Assembly (NCBI RefSeq): GCF_017355955.1
Contig: NZ_JAFFID010000003.1
Coordinates: 310,001 to 374,000 of the forward strand
From: Sabulibacter ruber
GTDB taxonomy: Bacteria; Bacteroidota; Bacteroidia; Cytophagales; Hymenobacteraceae
Length of the DNA stretch: 64,000 bases
Direction of reading: 5' to 3'
Below, piece after piece: positions 8,979-17,649 of the stretch. Each line of letters begins with the position of its first letter. The stretch's first letter is position 1. A program made the position numbers and the translations under genes. Under the pieces are notes generated by a model. It had not been told where the DNA came from. It saw nothing but the letters and a program-made list of their open reading frames with translations, and did no database searches.

Positions 8979-10151
8979 TTAGCTGTTACCGTAAATAGTT
9001 CTTTCAATACCCATCTCTAATCCGCGCAGCTCTGCCAAACCTCTCAGGCGACCGATGGCCGAGTAACCCGGGTTGGTGACTTTGTGCAGGTCATCCAGCA
9101 TCTGGTGCCCGTGATCCGGACGGAACGGAATGGGTTCGGTTCTCTCGCGGTTAATGGCCACCAGCTCACGCATCACGCCATACATGTCTACATCACCGGC
9201 CAGGTGGTCAGACTCATAGAAGTTGCCCATAGCGTCTTTCTTCACGTTGCGCAGGTGCGCAAAGTACACGCGGTGCCCCACTGATTTCAGGATTTCCACC
9301 GGGTTGTTGTGCGGCCCGGCACCCAGGGAACCCGTGCAGAAACAGATGCCGTTGGGTTCGCGGTCTACCCGCTTGATGATAAACTCCAGGTCTTCTTTGT
9401 TGGAGGCGATGCGCGGCAAGCCCAGAATTGGATAAGGCGGATCATCTGGGTGAATGGTCATTTTAAGGCCGTTTTCCTCACAAACGTCCATAATTGATTC
9501 CAGAAAGTACGCCAGGTTCTCGCGCAAACCGGCATGGCCGATGTTCTTATAGATCCCGATGCTCTGGGTTAGGTGCTCCAGCTCAATGTAGCCTTCCATG
9601 GGAACGCCCATCCGGATGATCTCGCTCAGCTCATCCAGTTGCTGCTGGGAGTATGTGTTGAACCTTTCCTTGGCCTGTTGCACCACTTCTGGCGCGTAGT
9701 CTTGCTCGGCTCCTTCTCTTTTTAAGATAAACAGGTCAAAAACGGCCAGGTCAGACCAGTCAAAGTAGAGGGCTTTGGCCCCGTTCCACATCTCCAGCGC
9801 CAGGTTGGTTCTGGTCCAGTCCAGCACGGGCATGAAGTTGTAGCAGATGGTCTTCAGGCCGCAGGCAGCCAGGTTGCGTAGCGATTGGCGGTAGTTTTCT
9901 AAATACTGCTCATAATCGCCGGTGCGGGTTTTGATGGATTCATGTACCGGCACGCTTTCCACCACGGCCCAGGTAAGGCCGCTTTCCTCAATAATGCGTT
10001 TCCGCTCCTGGATTTCCTCCAGGGGCCAAACGGCACCGTGGGGAACATGGTGTAAGGCACTCACAATACCGGTAGCCCCGGCTTGTTTCACATCCTGCAG
10101 AGTCACTGGATCATTGGGTCCGTACCATCTCCAGCTTTGAAGTAATGACAT
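8979..10151 (-). CDS. uxuA: Mannonate dehydratase
   Basis: This 390-residue enzyme dehydrates D-mannonate to 2-keto-3-deoxygluconate. Family features include the N-terminal LQSWRWYGPNDPVTL, the metal-ligand segments HPDDPPYP, CFCTGSLGAG, FAHLRNV and FRPDHGHQML, and a length equal to other UxuA proteins. It is the first gene of a tight uxuA-uxaC-GH115 group. The enzyme normally between UxaC and UxuA, fructuronate reductase, is not present as a classical UxuB here; the SDR at 19840-20598 is the best local candidate. The upstream spacer contains a 15-base palindrome (10163-10177, TTAAAT-atg-ATTTAA) just before the start, which could be a regulatory site. Confidence 0.97.
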   Translation of the reverse strand: MSLLQSWRWYGPNDPVTLQDVKQAGATGIVSALHHVPHGAVWPLEEIQERKRIIEESGLTWAVVESVPVHESIKTRTGDYEQYLENYRQSLRNLAACGLKTICYNFMPVLDWTRTNLALEMWNGAKALYFDWSDLAVFDLFILKREGAEQDYAPEVVQQAKERFNTYSQQQLDELSEIIRMGVPMEGYIELEHLTQSIGIYKNIGHAGLRENLAYFLESIMDVCEENGLKMTIHPDDPPYPILGLPRIASNKEDLEFIIKRVDREPNGICFCTGSLGAGPHNNPVEILKSVGHRVYFAHLRNVKKDAMGNFYESDHLAGDVDMYGVMRELVAINRERTEPIPFRPDHGHQMLDDLHKVTNPGYSAIGRLRGLAELRGLEMGIERTIYGNS

Positions 10152-10268
10152 AGAATGGTTCTTTAAATATGATTTAATCTTACCTGTTTGTGGTAAAACT
10201 AGGGTAATGTAGCACTTTTTGTTTTGCCGGTGTTTTCAGGAAAATAGCCTAAAAGCACCCGCTTTCAG

Positions 10269-10574
10269 CTACTTTGTTTTTACCGATGCAGTGTTTTGGT
10301 AAATAGGGTCTTTGCCTTCGTAATGGAACCAGTCAAAGGTGGCTTTTCCGGTGGAGGGTTTTCCCTGGAAGGTGGCGTACATACCCAGGGTCACACTCAC
10401 AAACCCGCCAGCCGCACGCGTGCTAAGGAAGGTTCCGTCTACGTTGTCTGGCATTAGCGTCCAGTCACCTTCTTTTATGAAACTGCAGCCTATAAAGTGT
10501 GGAATGGTGTAGGCCATCCTTAAGGGTTGGCCAATCTTTGACAGCGTTGGCACGCCAAAATACCCAAACATCAC
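10269..10574 (-). pseudogene. Remnant of a GH43 beta-xylosidase (C-terminal domain only)
   Basis: The 101 codons from a GTG at 10574 to the stop match the last 70 or so residues of the intact GH43 protein at 2614-4338. Shared blocks include VDGxxLSTRxAGGF, VTLGxYAT and PSTxKAxFDWFxYxGKD. The part upstream of this block aligns only weakly (QPL then a divergent stretch), and a stop codon (TAA) lies 21 bases before the GTG. No catalytic domain is present, so it cannot be an active hydrolase. It lies between susD and uxuA. It is either what is left of a second xylosidase gene or of a duplication of the first. Translation as a small protein cannot be excluded but has no support. Confidence 0.8.
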
Positions 10575-10640
10575 CTTAGCAGACTGGTTTTACCAAGGTT
10601 TTATGAAAAAGCCCCCGAAACGCAGTTGAGCAACGCACTA

Positions 10641-10677
10641 AAAAGATTGGCTGCTCTTAAGGGGCAGCCAATCTTTT
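10641..10677 (-). terminator. Terminator of the first susC-susD operon
   Basis: A perfect 14-base stem (AAAAGATTGGCTGC with GCAGCCAATCTTTT) encloses a short loop and lies 18 bases past the susD stop codon on the minus strand. The U-rich outer arm and the position fit intrinsic termination of the leftward susCD transcript before the uxuA operon. Confidence 0.8.
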
Positions 10678-10695
10678 CATAAGGAAAATACAAGA

Positions 10696-12648
10696 TTATA
10701 AATAACCAGGGTTTTGGTAAGCAGCTTTCACTGACGCTGGTACATCCATGCGGTCAAGCTGACTTTGCGGGATAGGACGCAAGTAGTGATGCGGCTGAAT
10801 GGTACGAGTTACGGTGACAGCGGTATGGTCTCCATAAGCAGTTCCCGCAATCTGATACGTGGAAGCAAGCTCATTCCATTTCTGAGTACGAACCAGATCA
10901 TACCAGCGGTATCCTTCGCCAAAGTATTCGCGGGACCGCTCTGCCAAAATATAGTTGATGTCAATGGTGGCTGGGGTGGCAGCAACCATGGCAGCGCTAT
11001 TGTCCTCCACTTTGGCGGTATTGCCGTTGTTATCCCAACGCCACTTGCCGGCACGGGCACGGATCACATTTATCAGGTCTCTGGCGCTTTTACCTGGCTG
11101 GGTGGTGGCACCTTTCACTGCTGCTTCAGCTGCAATAAAGTACAGCTCAGAGAATTTAGCAATGTTGAACGGACGGGTACTGCCGGCGTTTGGCTGTCCT
11201 AAGCCGTTGCCATTGTCGGTACGGTAAGGACCAAGCTTCCAAATACCAGGATAAACAATACGGCTGATGCCGCTAGGGGCAATCACGTAATCTGCTCTAC
11301 CAGGCATTTCTCCTGCCCCAATGTTGCTCTTTCCTGCTCCGTTTGGATAAGCGATACCGGTAGCTGGATCCTCGTTCAGGAAGGTCAGGATAGGTTCTCC
11401 TGGTCTAACGGGCAAGTTGTTTGCGTTATATACCACCTGTGCGTTCACACCGCCTTTAGGCCAGTTTCCACGGTAAGTAGTGGTAAAGGTACCATCGTAA
11501 CGGGAATCGTTTGTCTTGTCGGCAAAGGTGTTCTGAACTGCCCCAATGGTGGGTGCCATACGATTCCACGGACGCCCTAAAGCTTGTGCCGCTTCCCGCT
11601 GAACAGAAGACACAGGATTGGTTCCGTCTGCATTAAGGGCGCTCCTGATGTTAGTATAGTTCCAGGTCAACATCCAGCTGGCAAAGTTATCTGGAGCACC
11701 TCCTGAGCCAAAGGTTAAACTACCCCCGTTGTATAACTCACTTGTCTCGGTGTGATCGGCATATAACAGAATTTCCTTGTTGCGGTCATTCTGTGCCAGG
11801 TTAACGTCATAGTAGGTCGGCATTAATCCGTAAGTACCAGGGTTGTCAATGGCAGCTGCTGCAATGTCATACGCCTGCTGGAAATACCATTGGGCATTAT
11901 GGCCGTTAGGATCAGTGCGGGGAGTCTCAGGATAAGTTGGAATGTTATTGGGGTTTTCAAGCCACCAGGCATATGTCAGATACGCTTTTGCCAGGTAAAG
12001 ACGGGCAACCGTTTTGTTTACTGCCCCGGTAACCCGACTGGTAGTTGGCAAATCTTCTATCGCTTTGAGTAAATCTGGGAAAACGGCTTTGGTGTAGACC
12101 TCAGGCACTGTGTTGCGCACAGAAGTTCTGATAGGGTTTGTGTTGAACTTCAATTCACCGGAACCCAGATCCAGGGGAACCCCTCCAAAGGTTTGTACCA
12201 GCATGAAGTAATCGAACGCCCGGAAGAATCTGGCTTCAGCAATCAAAGCGGGGGAAATGGTGCCTACCAAAGCCGCATTTTCAATCACACCACTGGCGGT
12301 ATTGATATTAGGGAAAGCAGCTCCCCACAATCTATCAGCCCGGCTGTTGTTGGAGTTGATCACCCCTCTGCCTGAGAGATCCATTACCAGGAAGTTCTCG
12401 TCGGCATCCCTTCCATAAGTTACTTCATCAGTACCGGTAAGGGTGGTGTTATAAAAGTAAGCATCACCGTAAATATAGCGCAGGTGGGCGTACATGGATG
12501 TTAGTCCACCTTGAACACCTCTCTCCGTTTTGAAAAACTCGGGTGTATACGTGCTACGTGGCTCTTCTTCCAGAATATCAGAGCAACTCACCGCTGACAT
12601 AGAGATCACGGCTGCCCCAATCAAAAATTTTATTTTTAGACTCTTCAT
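10696..12648 (-). CDS. SusD/RagB-family glycan-binding lipoprotein (xylan locus)
   Basis: This 650-residue surface lipoprotein binds glycan fragments and caps the SusC porin. A lipoprotein signal with Cys22 (AVSCSD) is followed by the SusD N-terminal TPR-like part (about 40-330) and the RagB/SusD domain. The C-terminal segment NYILAERSREYFGEGYRWYDLVR is the classic family end block, followed by ...YQNPGYL. The gene starts 11 bases after susC on the same strand, so the two are co-translated partners. Placement next to xylan hydrolases and glucuronate genes suggests (glucurono)xylo-oligosaccharides as ligand. The substrate is inferred from context, not from the protein. Confidence 0.95.
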   Translation of the reverse strand: MKSLKIKFLIGAAVISMSAVSCSDILEEEPRSTYTPEFFKTERGVQGGLTSMYAHLRYIYGDAYFYNTTLTGTDEVTYGRDADENFLVMDLSGRGVINSNNSRADRLWGAAFPNINTASGVIENAALVGTISPALIAEARFFRAFDYFMLVQTFGGVPLDLGSGELKFNTNPIRTSVRNTVPEVYTKAVFPDLLKAIEDLPTTSRVTGAVNKTVARLYLAKAYLTYAWWLENPNNIPTYPETPRTDPNGHNAQWYFQQAYDIAAAAIDNPGTYGLMPTYYDVNLAQNDRNKEILLYADHTETSELYNGGSLTFGSGGAPDNFASWMLTWNYTNIRSALNADGTNPVSSVQREAAQALGRPWNRMAPTIGAVQNTFADKTNDSRYDGTFTTTYRGNWPKGGVNAQVVYNANNLPVRPGEPILTFLNEDPATGIAYPNGAGKSNIGAGEMPGRADYVIAPSGISRIVYPGIWKLGPYRTDNGNGLGQPNAGSTRPFNIAKFSELYFIAAEAAVKGATTQPGKSARDLINVIRARAGKWRWDNNGNTAKVEDNSAAMVAATPATIDINYILAERSREYFGEGYRWYDLVRTQKWNELASTYQIAGTAYGDHTAVTVTRTIQPHHYLRPIPQSQLDRMDVPASVKAAYQNPGYL

Positions 12649-12659
12649 TTTTCTCTTCT

Positions 12660-15600
12660 TTAGAATGTAACGTTTAAGCCCACTAAGTAGCTGCGGGTGG
12701 CAGGCGCGTTAGTACCAATCGTCAGTAAGCGCGGTCTGTAAGCATCCGTTACGGCCGCATTCTCATTTGCATAGGAGTTAGTTTCCGGATCCATTCCAGA
12801 TTCTCTGTGATAAGGCGAGAACATCACAAATGGGTTCTGGGCCGTTACGTAAAGCCGCAGTCTGTTCACACCCACGCCTTTCAGCCAGGCGTTGTTATCA
12901 AAGTTATACCCCAGGGAAATAGTGCGAATTTTCAGGTAAGAGGCATCAAAATACCCAAGGGTACTGCCATACTTAGGGTTGTCACCGCTCATGAGGCCTC
13001 CTGGTTTAGGGTATCTGGCGTCAGTATTCTCTGGTGTCCAGTAGTCTACTTTCACGTTCCCCCGGCGACCGCTCATCATATTAAGGTAACCTGAACTTCC
13101 GTAAAGGGTACTGATAAGGATACCTCCGTTCTGGTAAGCACCTACTGCGCTTAAATCAAATCCTTTGTAAGATACGCGGGTATTGAAACCACCCTGGAAA
13201 TTAGGATTCACGTCCAGGATTTGACGATCCTGAGGACCAATGGCTCTGGTTGGGGTACCATCTGGGTTGTATTCGCCAGTGTATTTCACTTTGATCATCC
13301 CTACGTTTCCACCTGGCTCCAAAATATTTCTGTAAGGATCTTCTTCCTGCCAGAGACCTATTCTCTCGTAGTCATAGATCACGTTGATTGGTTGCCCAAC
13401 AAACCACCAGTTGCCCTCATCTCTGTCTTGCTCTCCCGCCAGGGATACAATCTTGTTGCGGTTGCGGTAGAAATTGACACCCGCTTCCCAGGTCCAGCCG
13501 TTAAGGTTGTCCAGGATCACGCCATTCAGGGAAAGCTCTATACCTTTGTTTTGGGTTGCTCCAATGTTGGCAGTATAGCTGTTCACCCCAGAAGTTGGAG
13601 GCAATGGAAGCGCCAATAAGATATCTTCCGTATTGGTTACATAGTACTCAATTGTACCAGACAGTCGGTTGTTCAGTACCGCGAAATCTAAACCATAATT
13701 CCATGTTTTAGAGAATTCCCAACCTAAATTAGGGTTAGGCACTTCACTAACATACAAACCAGTCTGGTAATTGGTAGGACCAAAGTTGTAAGGACGAGAG
13801 GCTAACAACCCAAGAGTGGCATACGGTTGAATTGATTGGTTAGAGGTTCTTCCGTATCCAACACGCAGTTTCAGCATGTTAATCGCAGAAATTCCTTCCA
13901 TAAACGATTCTCTTGCCACGTTCCAGCCAACAGACACAGCTGGATAGGTATGCCATTTATAACCAGGCGCTAACACAGAAGCTCCATCTGAACGAACCGT
14001 AGCGGTTAACATGTAACGGTCATCGTAGGAGTACATCACACGCCCCATCCATGACATTAAACCTGTTTTCCGATACTGTTGGTCTCCTGGGTTCACGGTG
14101 ATTTCGCCCGCAGCCAAGCCAAGATTGTAGAACTGGAAGGCGTCTGAAGGGATATCTCTTGCCGCAATGCGGGATCTGTTGAAGCTTGTTTCCGAAGCTG
14201 AATACAAGGCCACCGCATTGATGTTATGTTTATCAGCAAAGGTGCGGTCATAGGTTAACAGATTTTCAACCGTCCAGTCAGTAGTTACTGAATTGCTAAC
14301 CGATGCCGTAGAAGGAGTTGTTGGCGTAGCAGAGGTAACCCCCTGGCCTGTGTAAGCGCCCCCTTGGCTTTGACGGTAATTCAAGCCCAGATTGATTCTA
14401 TACTTCAACCCTTCCACGCCTGGTATTTTGGCTTCTCCATAGAGGGTGTTGTAAGTAGCCATAGTTCTGGTTTGGCTTAACCAGCTATCTTGTAAATCTT
14501 CTACCACATCTCTGGTATAAACCCATTGCTCATCCAGCGGCATTCTAACGGTTCTTTTCAAGGTTCCATCAGCATTGTATGGATTGGCGATAGGCGACAT
14601 GCTCAGCACGCCGTACAAGCCCACGTTGGAACCTTCAGAACGATTGTAGGTATTGTTGGTAGTGAAACCAACGCGAATATATTTACCTACGCCCTGGTCA
14701 AGCGTTCCGCGCACAGAGTAACGGGTGAACTGCTGGCTAGGAATGACGCCTTGCTCCTTATAATAACCCGCATTGAAGTTATAACGGCCATTTTCGGTAC
14801 CCCCAGAAACACCTAAGTTGTGGTTTGTCTGGATACCTTTTCTATACAATAGATCCTGCCAGTCTGTATTTACATCATCGGCTTCATCCAGTGAGTTTGT
14901 GTAAATGCCGGCTGCTTTACGCAGGGCAACAAACTCAGCGCCATTCATCATTGGGTATTTGGCAAATACAGTTTTAACGCCAACAAAGCTATCATAGCTG
15001 ATTTGCGGCTTCTGCCCTGCTTTACCTCCTTTGGTGGTGATCAACACTACCCCGTTGGCTCCACGAGATCCGTAGATGGCGGTAGCCGAGGCATCTTTCA
15101 AGATATCCACACTCTGAATATCATTGGGGTTGATGTCGCTGATAGATCCGGGGAAAGGGATACCATCTAATACGATCAATGGATCATTGCTGGCTGACAG
15201 CGAGCGCGTACCGCGAATACGGATCTGCATGTTGGCGCCCGGCTGAGACGAAGACTGGGAAAACTCCACACCTGGCAGACGACCTTGCAAGGCCTGTGAG
15301 ATGTTTGCAGAAGGCACCTCACGGAGGGCATCTCCACTGATAGAGGCTACTGAACCAGTTACTGCTTCCGCTTTCTGAGTACCGTACCCCACTACCACTA
15401 CCTCGTCAATGGTCTGCTGATCAGAGGCCAGCGTCACGTTGATAGAGGTTCTGTTATTGATAGGAACCTCTTGCGGCAGGTAGCCAATATAGGAGAACAC
15501 CAGCGTTCCGGCGGGGTTAGGCACTGAAATAGAGTAGTTCCCTTCCACATCTGTAGGGGCAGCGGTAGAAGTACCTTTCAGCATGACCGTCACACCTGGC

Positions 15601-15773
15601 AACCCTGCTCCGGCGGCATCGGTCACCCGGCCACTCACTGTCACATTGCCTTGGGCAAAAGCCTGTAAGCTCGCCACGAGAGCAACCACCAGCATCAAGG
15701 CCAGTTTCATGGTACCCGACTTCCGCAGCAGGGAAATCGTTGACCTGGGATTTTGGGTAATATTACCTTTCAT
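12660..15773 (-). CDS. SusC/RagA-family TonB-dependent outer-membrane transporter (xylan locus)
   Basis: This 1037-residue outer-membrane protein imports oligosaccharides using TonB energy. The order is signal peptide (cleavage after ...LQAFAQ, near residue 41), carboxypeptidase-like domain (about 44-125: VSGRVTDAAGAGLPGV), TonB box region IDEVVVVGYGTQ, plug domain (about 130-250) with the RGTRSLSASNDPLIVLDG and SATAIYGSRGANGVVLITTK family blocks, then the beta barrel ending in ...YLVGLNVTF with the terminal aromatic residue expected for outer-membrane assembly. The SusD partner follows 11 bases downstream. The spacer to the divergent lacI gene contains a candidate operator at 16127-16140. 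Confidence 0.96.
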   Translation of the reverse strand: MKGNITQNPRSTISLLRKSGTMKLALMLVVALVASLQAFAQGNVTVSGRVTDAAGAGLPGVTVMLKGTSTAAPTDVEGNYSISVPNPAGTLVFSYIGYLPQEVPINNRTSINVTLASDQQTIDEVVVVGYGTQKAEAVTGSVASISGDALREVPSANISQALQGRLPGVEFSQSSSQPGANMQIRIRGTRSLSASNDPLIVLDGIPFPGSISDINPNDIQSVDILKDASATAIYGSRGANGVVLITTKGGKAGQKPQISYDSFVGVKTVFAKYPMMNGAEFVALRKAAGIYTNSLDEADDVNTDWQDLLYRKGIQTNHNLGVSGGTENGRYNFNAGYYKEQGVIPSQQFTRYSVRGTLDQGVGKYIRVGFTTNNTYNRSEGSNVGLYGVLSMSPIANPYNADGTLKRTVRMPLDEQWVYTRDVVEDLQDSWLSQTRTMATYNTLYGEAKIPGVEGLKYRINLGLNYRQSQGGAYTGQGVTSATPTTPSTASVSNSVTTDWTVENLLTYDRTFADKHNINAVALYSASETSFNRSRIAARDIPSDAFQFYNLGLAAGEITVNPGDQQYRKTGLMSWMGRVMYSYDDRYMLTATVRSDGASVLAPGYKWHTYPAVSVGWNVARESFMEGISAINMLKLRVGYGRTSNQSIQPYATLGLLASRPYNFGPTNYQTGLYVSEVPNPNLGWEFSKTWNYGLDFAVLNNRLSGTIEYYVTNTEDILLALPLPPTSGVNSYTANIGATQNKGIELSLNGVILDNLNGWTWEAGVNFYRNRNKIVSLAGEQDRDEGNWWFVGQPINVIYDYERIGLWQEEDPYRNILEPGGNVGMIKVKYTGEYNPDGTPTRAIGPQDRQILDVNPNFQGGFNTRVSYKGFDLSAVGAYQNGGILISTLYGSSGYLNMMSGRRGNVKVDYWTPENTDARYPKPGGLMSGDNPKYGSTLGYFDASYLKIRTISLGYNFDNNAWLKGVGVNRLRLYVTAQNPFVMFSPYHRESGMDPETNSYANENAAVTDAYRPRLLTIGTNAPATRSYLVGLNVTF

Positions 15774-16434
15774 ACAAAATTGATTTGAAGTGTAGAGCTA
15801 GTAAGTGTTAAGTAGTTGTATATGTTAATTGGTGAGTTCTGTAAAACTGTATGAACCATCAAACCTTGTAGGCTCCTGTCACTCTCCTACCCCAACCGAT
15901 TGCAGCAAGCCTTTCAACAAATCCCTGGCTTCTTTAAAGAGGCTGCCGTCTAAAATTGCCAAAACTTCAAAACGACACCCCATCACCGGAGCTCCCGTTT
16001 TTAGCCGTAAATCAGGAAATTTAGGCTAAAAACCAGCTTTAGACGCGTTTTAGGCAGTTCTGCAGCAAACCAAAGCTTTCTTTCGCCTCAAGTGGCTCTA
16101 CAAACTTGAATATTATTTTCAAATATTACAACCGATTTCATACATTTTTTCAAATAATTTTCTGATTAAAGAACCCATATTTTTGAAATATGTGAAACAT
16201 TGGTAATTTTAGAGCAACATTAAGGCTAAAAAATGACGCTTGACGTAGAGCAAACAGAAAAGGTTTCAGCAACATGACACCCAAAAAGCCTGAAATTCCT
16301 GTTTCTTTGAAGATTTGTTAAAATTTCAATGAAACAGGAACTGTTTACCCGGTATTTAGTTCCTATATTAAAAGGGAGTTGCACATAGACTCTGAAACCG
16401 ATTTCATACATTTGGACTGCTAGACATTTACAGC
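15774..16434. promoter_or_regulatory. Divergent susC-lacI control region
   Basis: This 661-base AT-rich non-coding spacer separates divergent susC and the LacI-type regulator. It contains an 18-base perfect direct repeat (16130-16147 and 16396-16413). The second copy is part of the near-palindrome TGAAACCGATTTCA (16393-16406), the shape expected of a LacI-family operator. TACATTTG at 16407-16414 fits the Bacteroidota -7 element TAnnTTTG and touches that operator. A further TAnnTTTG match is at 16178-16185. An inverted repeat TTTTTAGCC/GGCTAAAAA lies at 15998-16032. The promoter for susC on the minus strand is not obvious. Confidence 0.6.
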
Positions 16435-17487
16435 ATGGAGAAGGAAATTACCATATATGATATAGCAAGAGAACTGGACTTGTCGCCTACCACCATCAGC
16501 CGGGCTCTGAACGACCATCCGGCGGTGAACCAGAAGACAAAGCAGCGGATCTCTGATGCGGCGGCGCAGATGGGGTATCGGTCTAATATGTTTGCCAGTA
16601 ACCTCAGAAAGCAGCGCACTAACACCATCGGGCTGATTGTGCCAAGGCTGGACAGCCCTTTTCACTCTGCCGTTATCGCGGGTATAGAGAAGGTGGCTAA
16701 TGAGGAAGGATACAACCTGATCATCAGCCAGTCCCTGGAAACCATTCAGAAAGAGGTGGCAAACGCCAGGACAATGTTTGACAGCCGGGTAGACGGGCTG
16801 TTGGTTTCCCTCTCCTTTGAAACTGAGAACCTGGACCACTTTGAGCGCTTCTTCAACAAGGGCATTCCGGTGATTTTCTATGACCGCGTGGCCGAACACA
16901 GGAACTGCACCAGCATTGTCATTGACAACCTGCAGGCAGCCTACAAAGCTACCTCGCACCTGATTGAGCAGGGCTGCACCAACATTGTCCATATTACCGG
17001 TAACCTGAAACGGAACGTGTACGCAGATCGGCTTAAGGGATATAAATACGCCTTGATTGACCATGACCTGCCGTTCACCGAGAACAATGTCATTACCGGC
17101 CAGATGACCGAAGAGGCCGGGAAACTAGCCGCCGAGCAGATCCTGGCTATGGATCCTTTGCCGGATGGGATCTTCGTCTCCAACGATACCTGCGCCGTGA
17201 GCTGCCTCAAAACGTTGAAGCAGGCGGGCGTTTCTATCCCTAAAGACATGGCGGTGATTGGGTTCAACAATGATCTGACCTCCCGGGTGGTGGAACCTAA
17301 CCTTACTACCATCAATTACCCGGGGCAGGAAATGGGCGAAGTGGCCGTGAAAGTGCTTTTGATGCAGATAAACGGCAGCAGCGAGGGCATTCCCAGCAAC
17401 ACCATCAATCTGCGGTCTGATCTGATCATTCGGGAATCATCGCTGAAAAGCAAAGCCACCACTAAAAAGAAATCGGTTGCAACGTAA
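16435..17487 (+). CDS. LacI-family transcriptional regulator of the xylan locus
   Basis: This 350-residue repressor/activator has a helix-turn-helix at about residues 6-26 (IYDIARELDLSPTTISRALN), the hinge helix near 45-60, and a periplasmic-binding-protein-like effector domain (about 62-335: TIGLIVPRLDSPF, DGLLVSLSFE, DRVAEH, GFNNDLTSRVVEPNLTTI). It lies between the two divergent arms of the xylan/glucuronate cluster and upstream of GH67, so it probably senses a sugar of that pathway, such as xylobiose, fructuronate or a glucuronate derivative. The TGAAACCGATTTCA site 29 bases before its start suggests autoregulation. A palindromic terminator follows at 17549-17588, separating it from GH67. 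Confidence 0.94.
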   Translation: MEKEITIYDIARELDLSPTTISRALNDHPAVNQKTKQRISDAAAQMGYRSNMFASNLRKQRTNTIGLIVPRLDSPFHSAVIAGIEKVANEEGYNLIISQSLETIQKEVANARTMFDSRVDGLLVSLSFETENLDHFERFFNKGIPVIFYDRVAEHRNCTSIVIDNLQAAYKATSHLIEQGCTNIVHITGNLKRNVYADRLKGYKYALIDHDLPFTENNVITGQMTEEAGKLAAEQILAMDPLPDGIFVSNDTCAVSCLKTLKQAGVSIPKDMAVIGFNNDLTSRVVEPNLTTINYPGQEMGEVAVKVLLMQINGSSEGIPSNTINLRSDLIIRESSLKSKATTKKKSVAT

Positions 17488-17548
17488 GGAATCCAAGTAG
17501 CGGAGGTTCTGCGGCAGCAATACTGCCTGCGTCTTCCCTGCTGATACC

Positions 17549-17588
17549 CTGTTTCAGGGCTGTTTTCATAAAACCAGCCCTGAAACAG
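17549..17588 (+). terminator. Palindrome after lacI, probable terminator
   Basis: Arms CTGTTTCAGGGCTG and CAGCCCTGAAACAG (14 of 14 paired) enclose an inner GTTTT/AAAAC stem. The element starts 62 bases past the lacI stop and 61 bases before the GH67 start. It belongs to the same palindrome family as those at 4523, 20638 and 21930. Confidence 0.6.
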
Positions 17589-17649
17589 AACAAAGTCTCT
17601 CAAACGGGAGGCTATCTGTACTCTCTTTTACTGAATCAGTTTAGACTCT

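Noticed and set aside
16420..17064. 214-codon frame antisense to the lacI gene
   Set aside because: It is the mirror of a gene with clear family motifs and high third-position GC; such frames are expected by chance.
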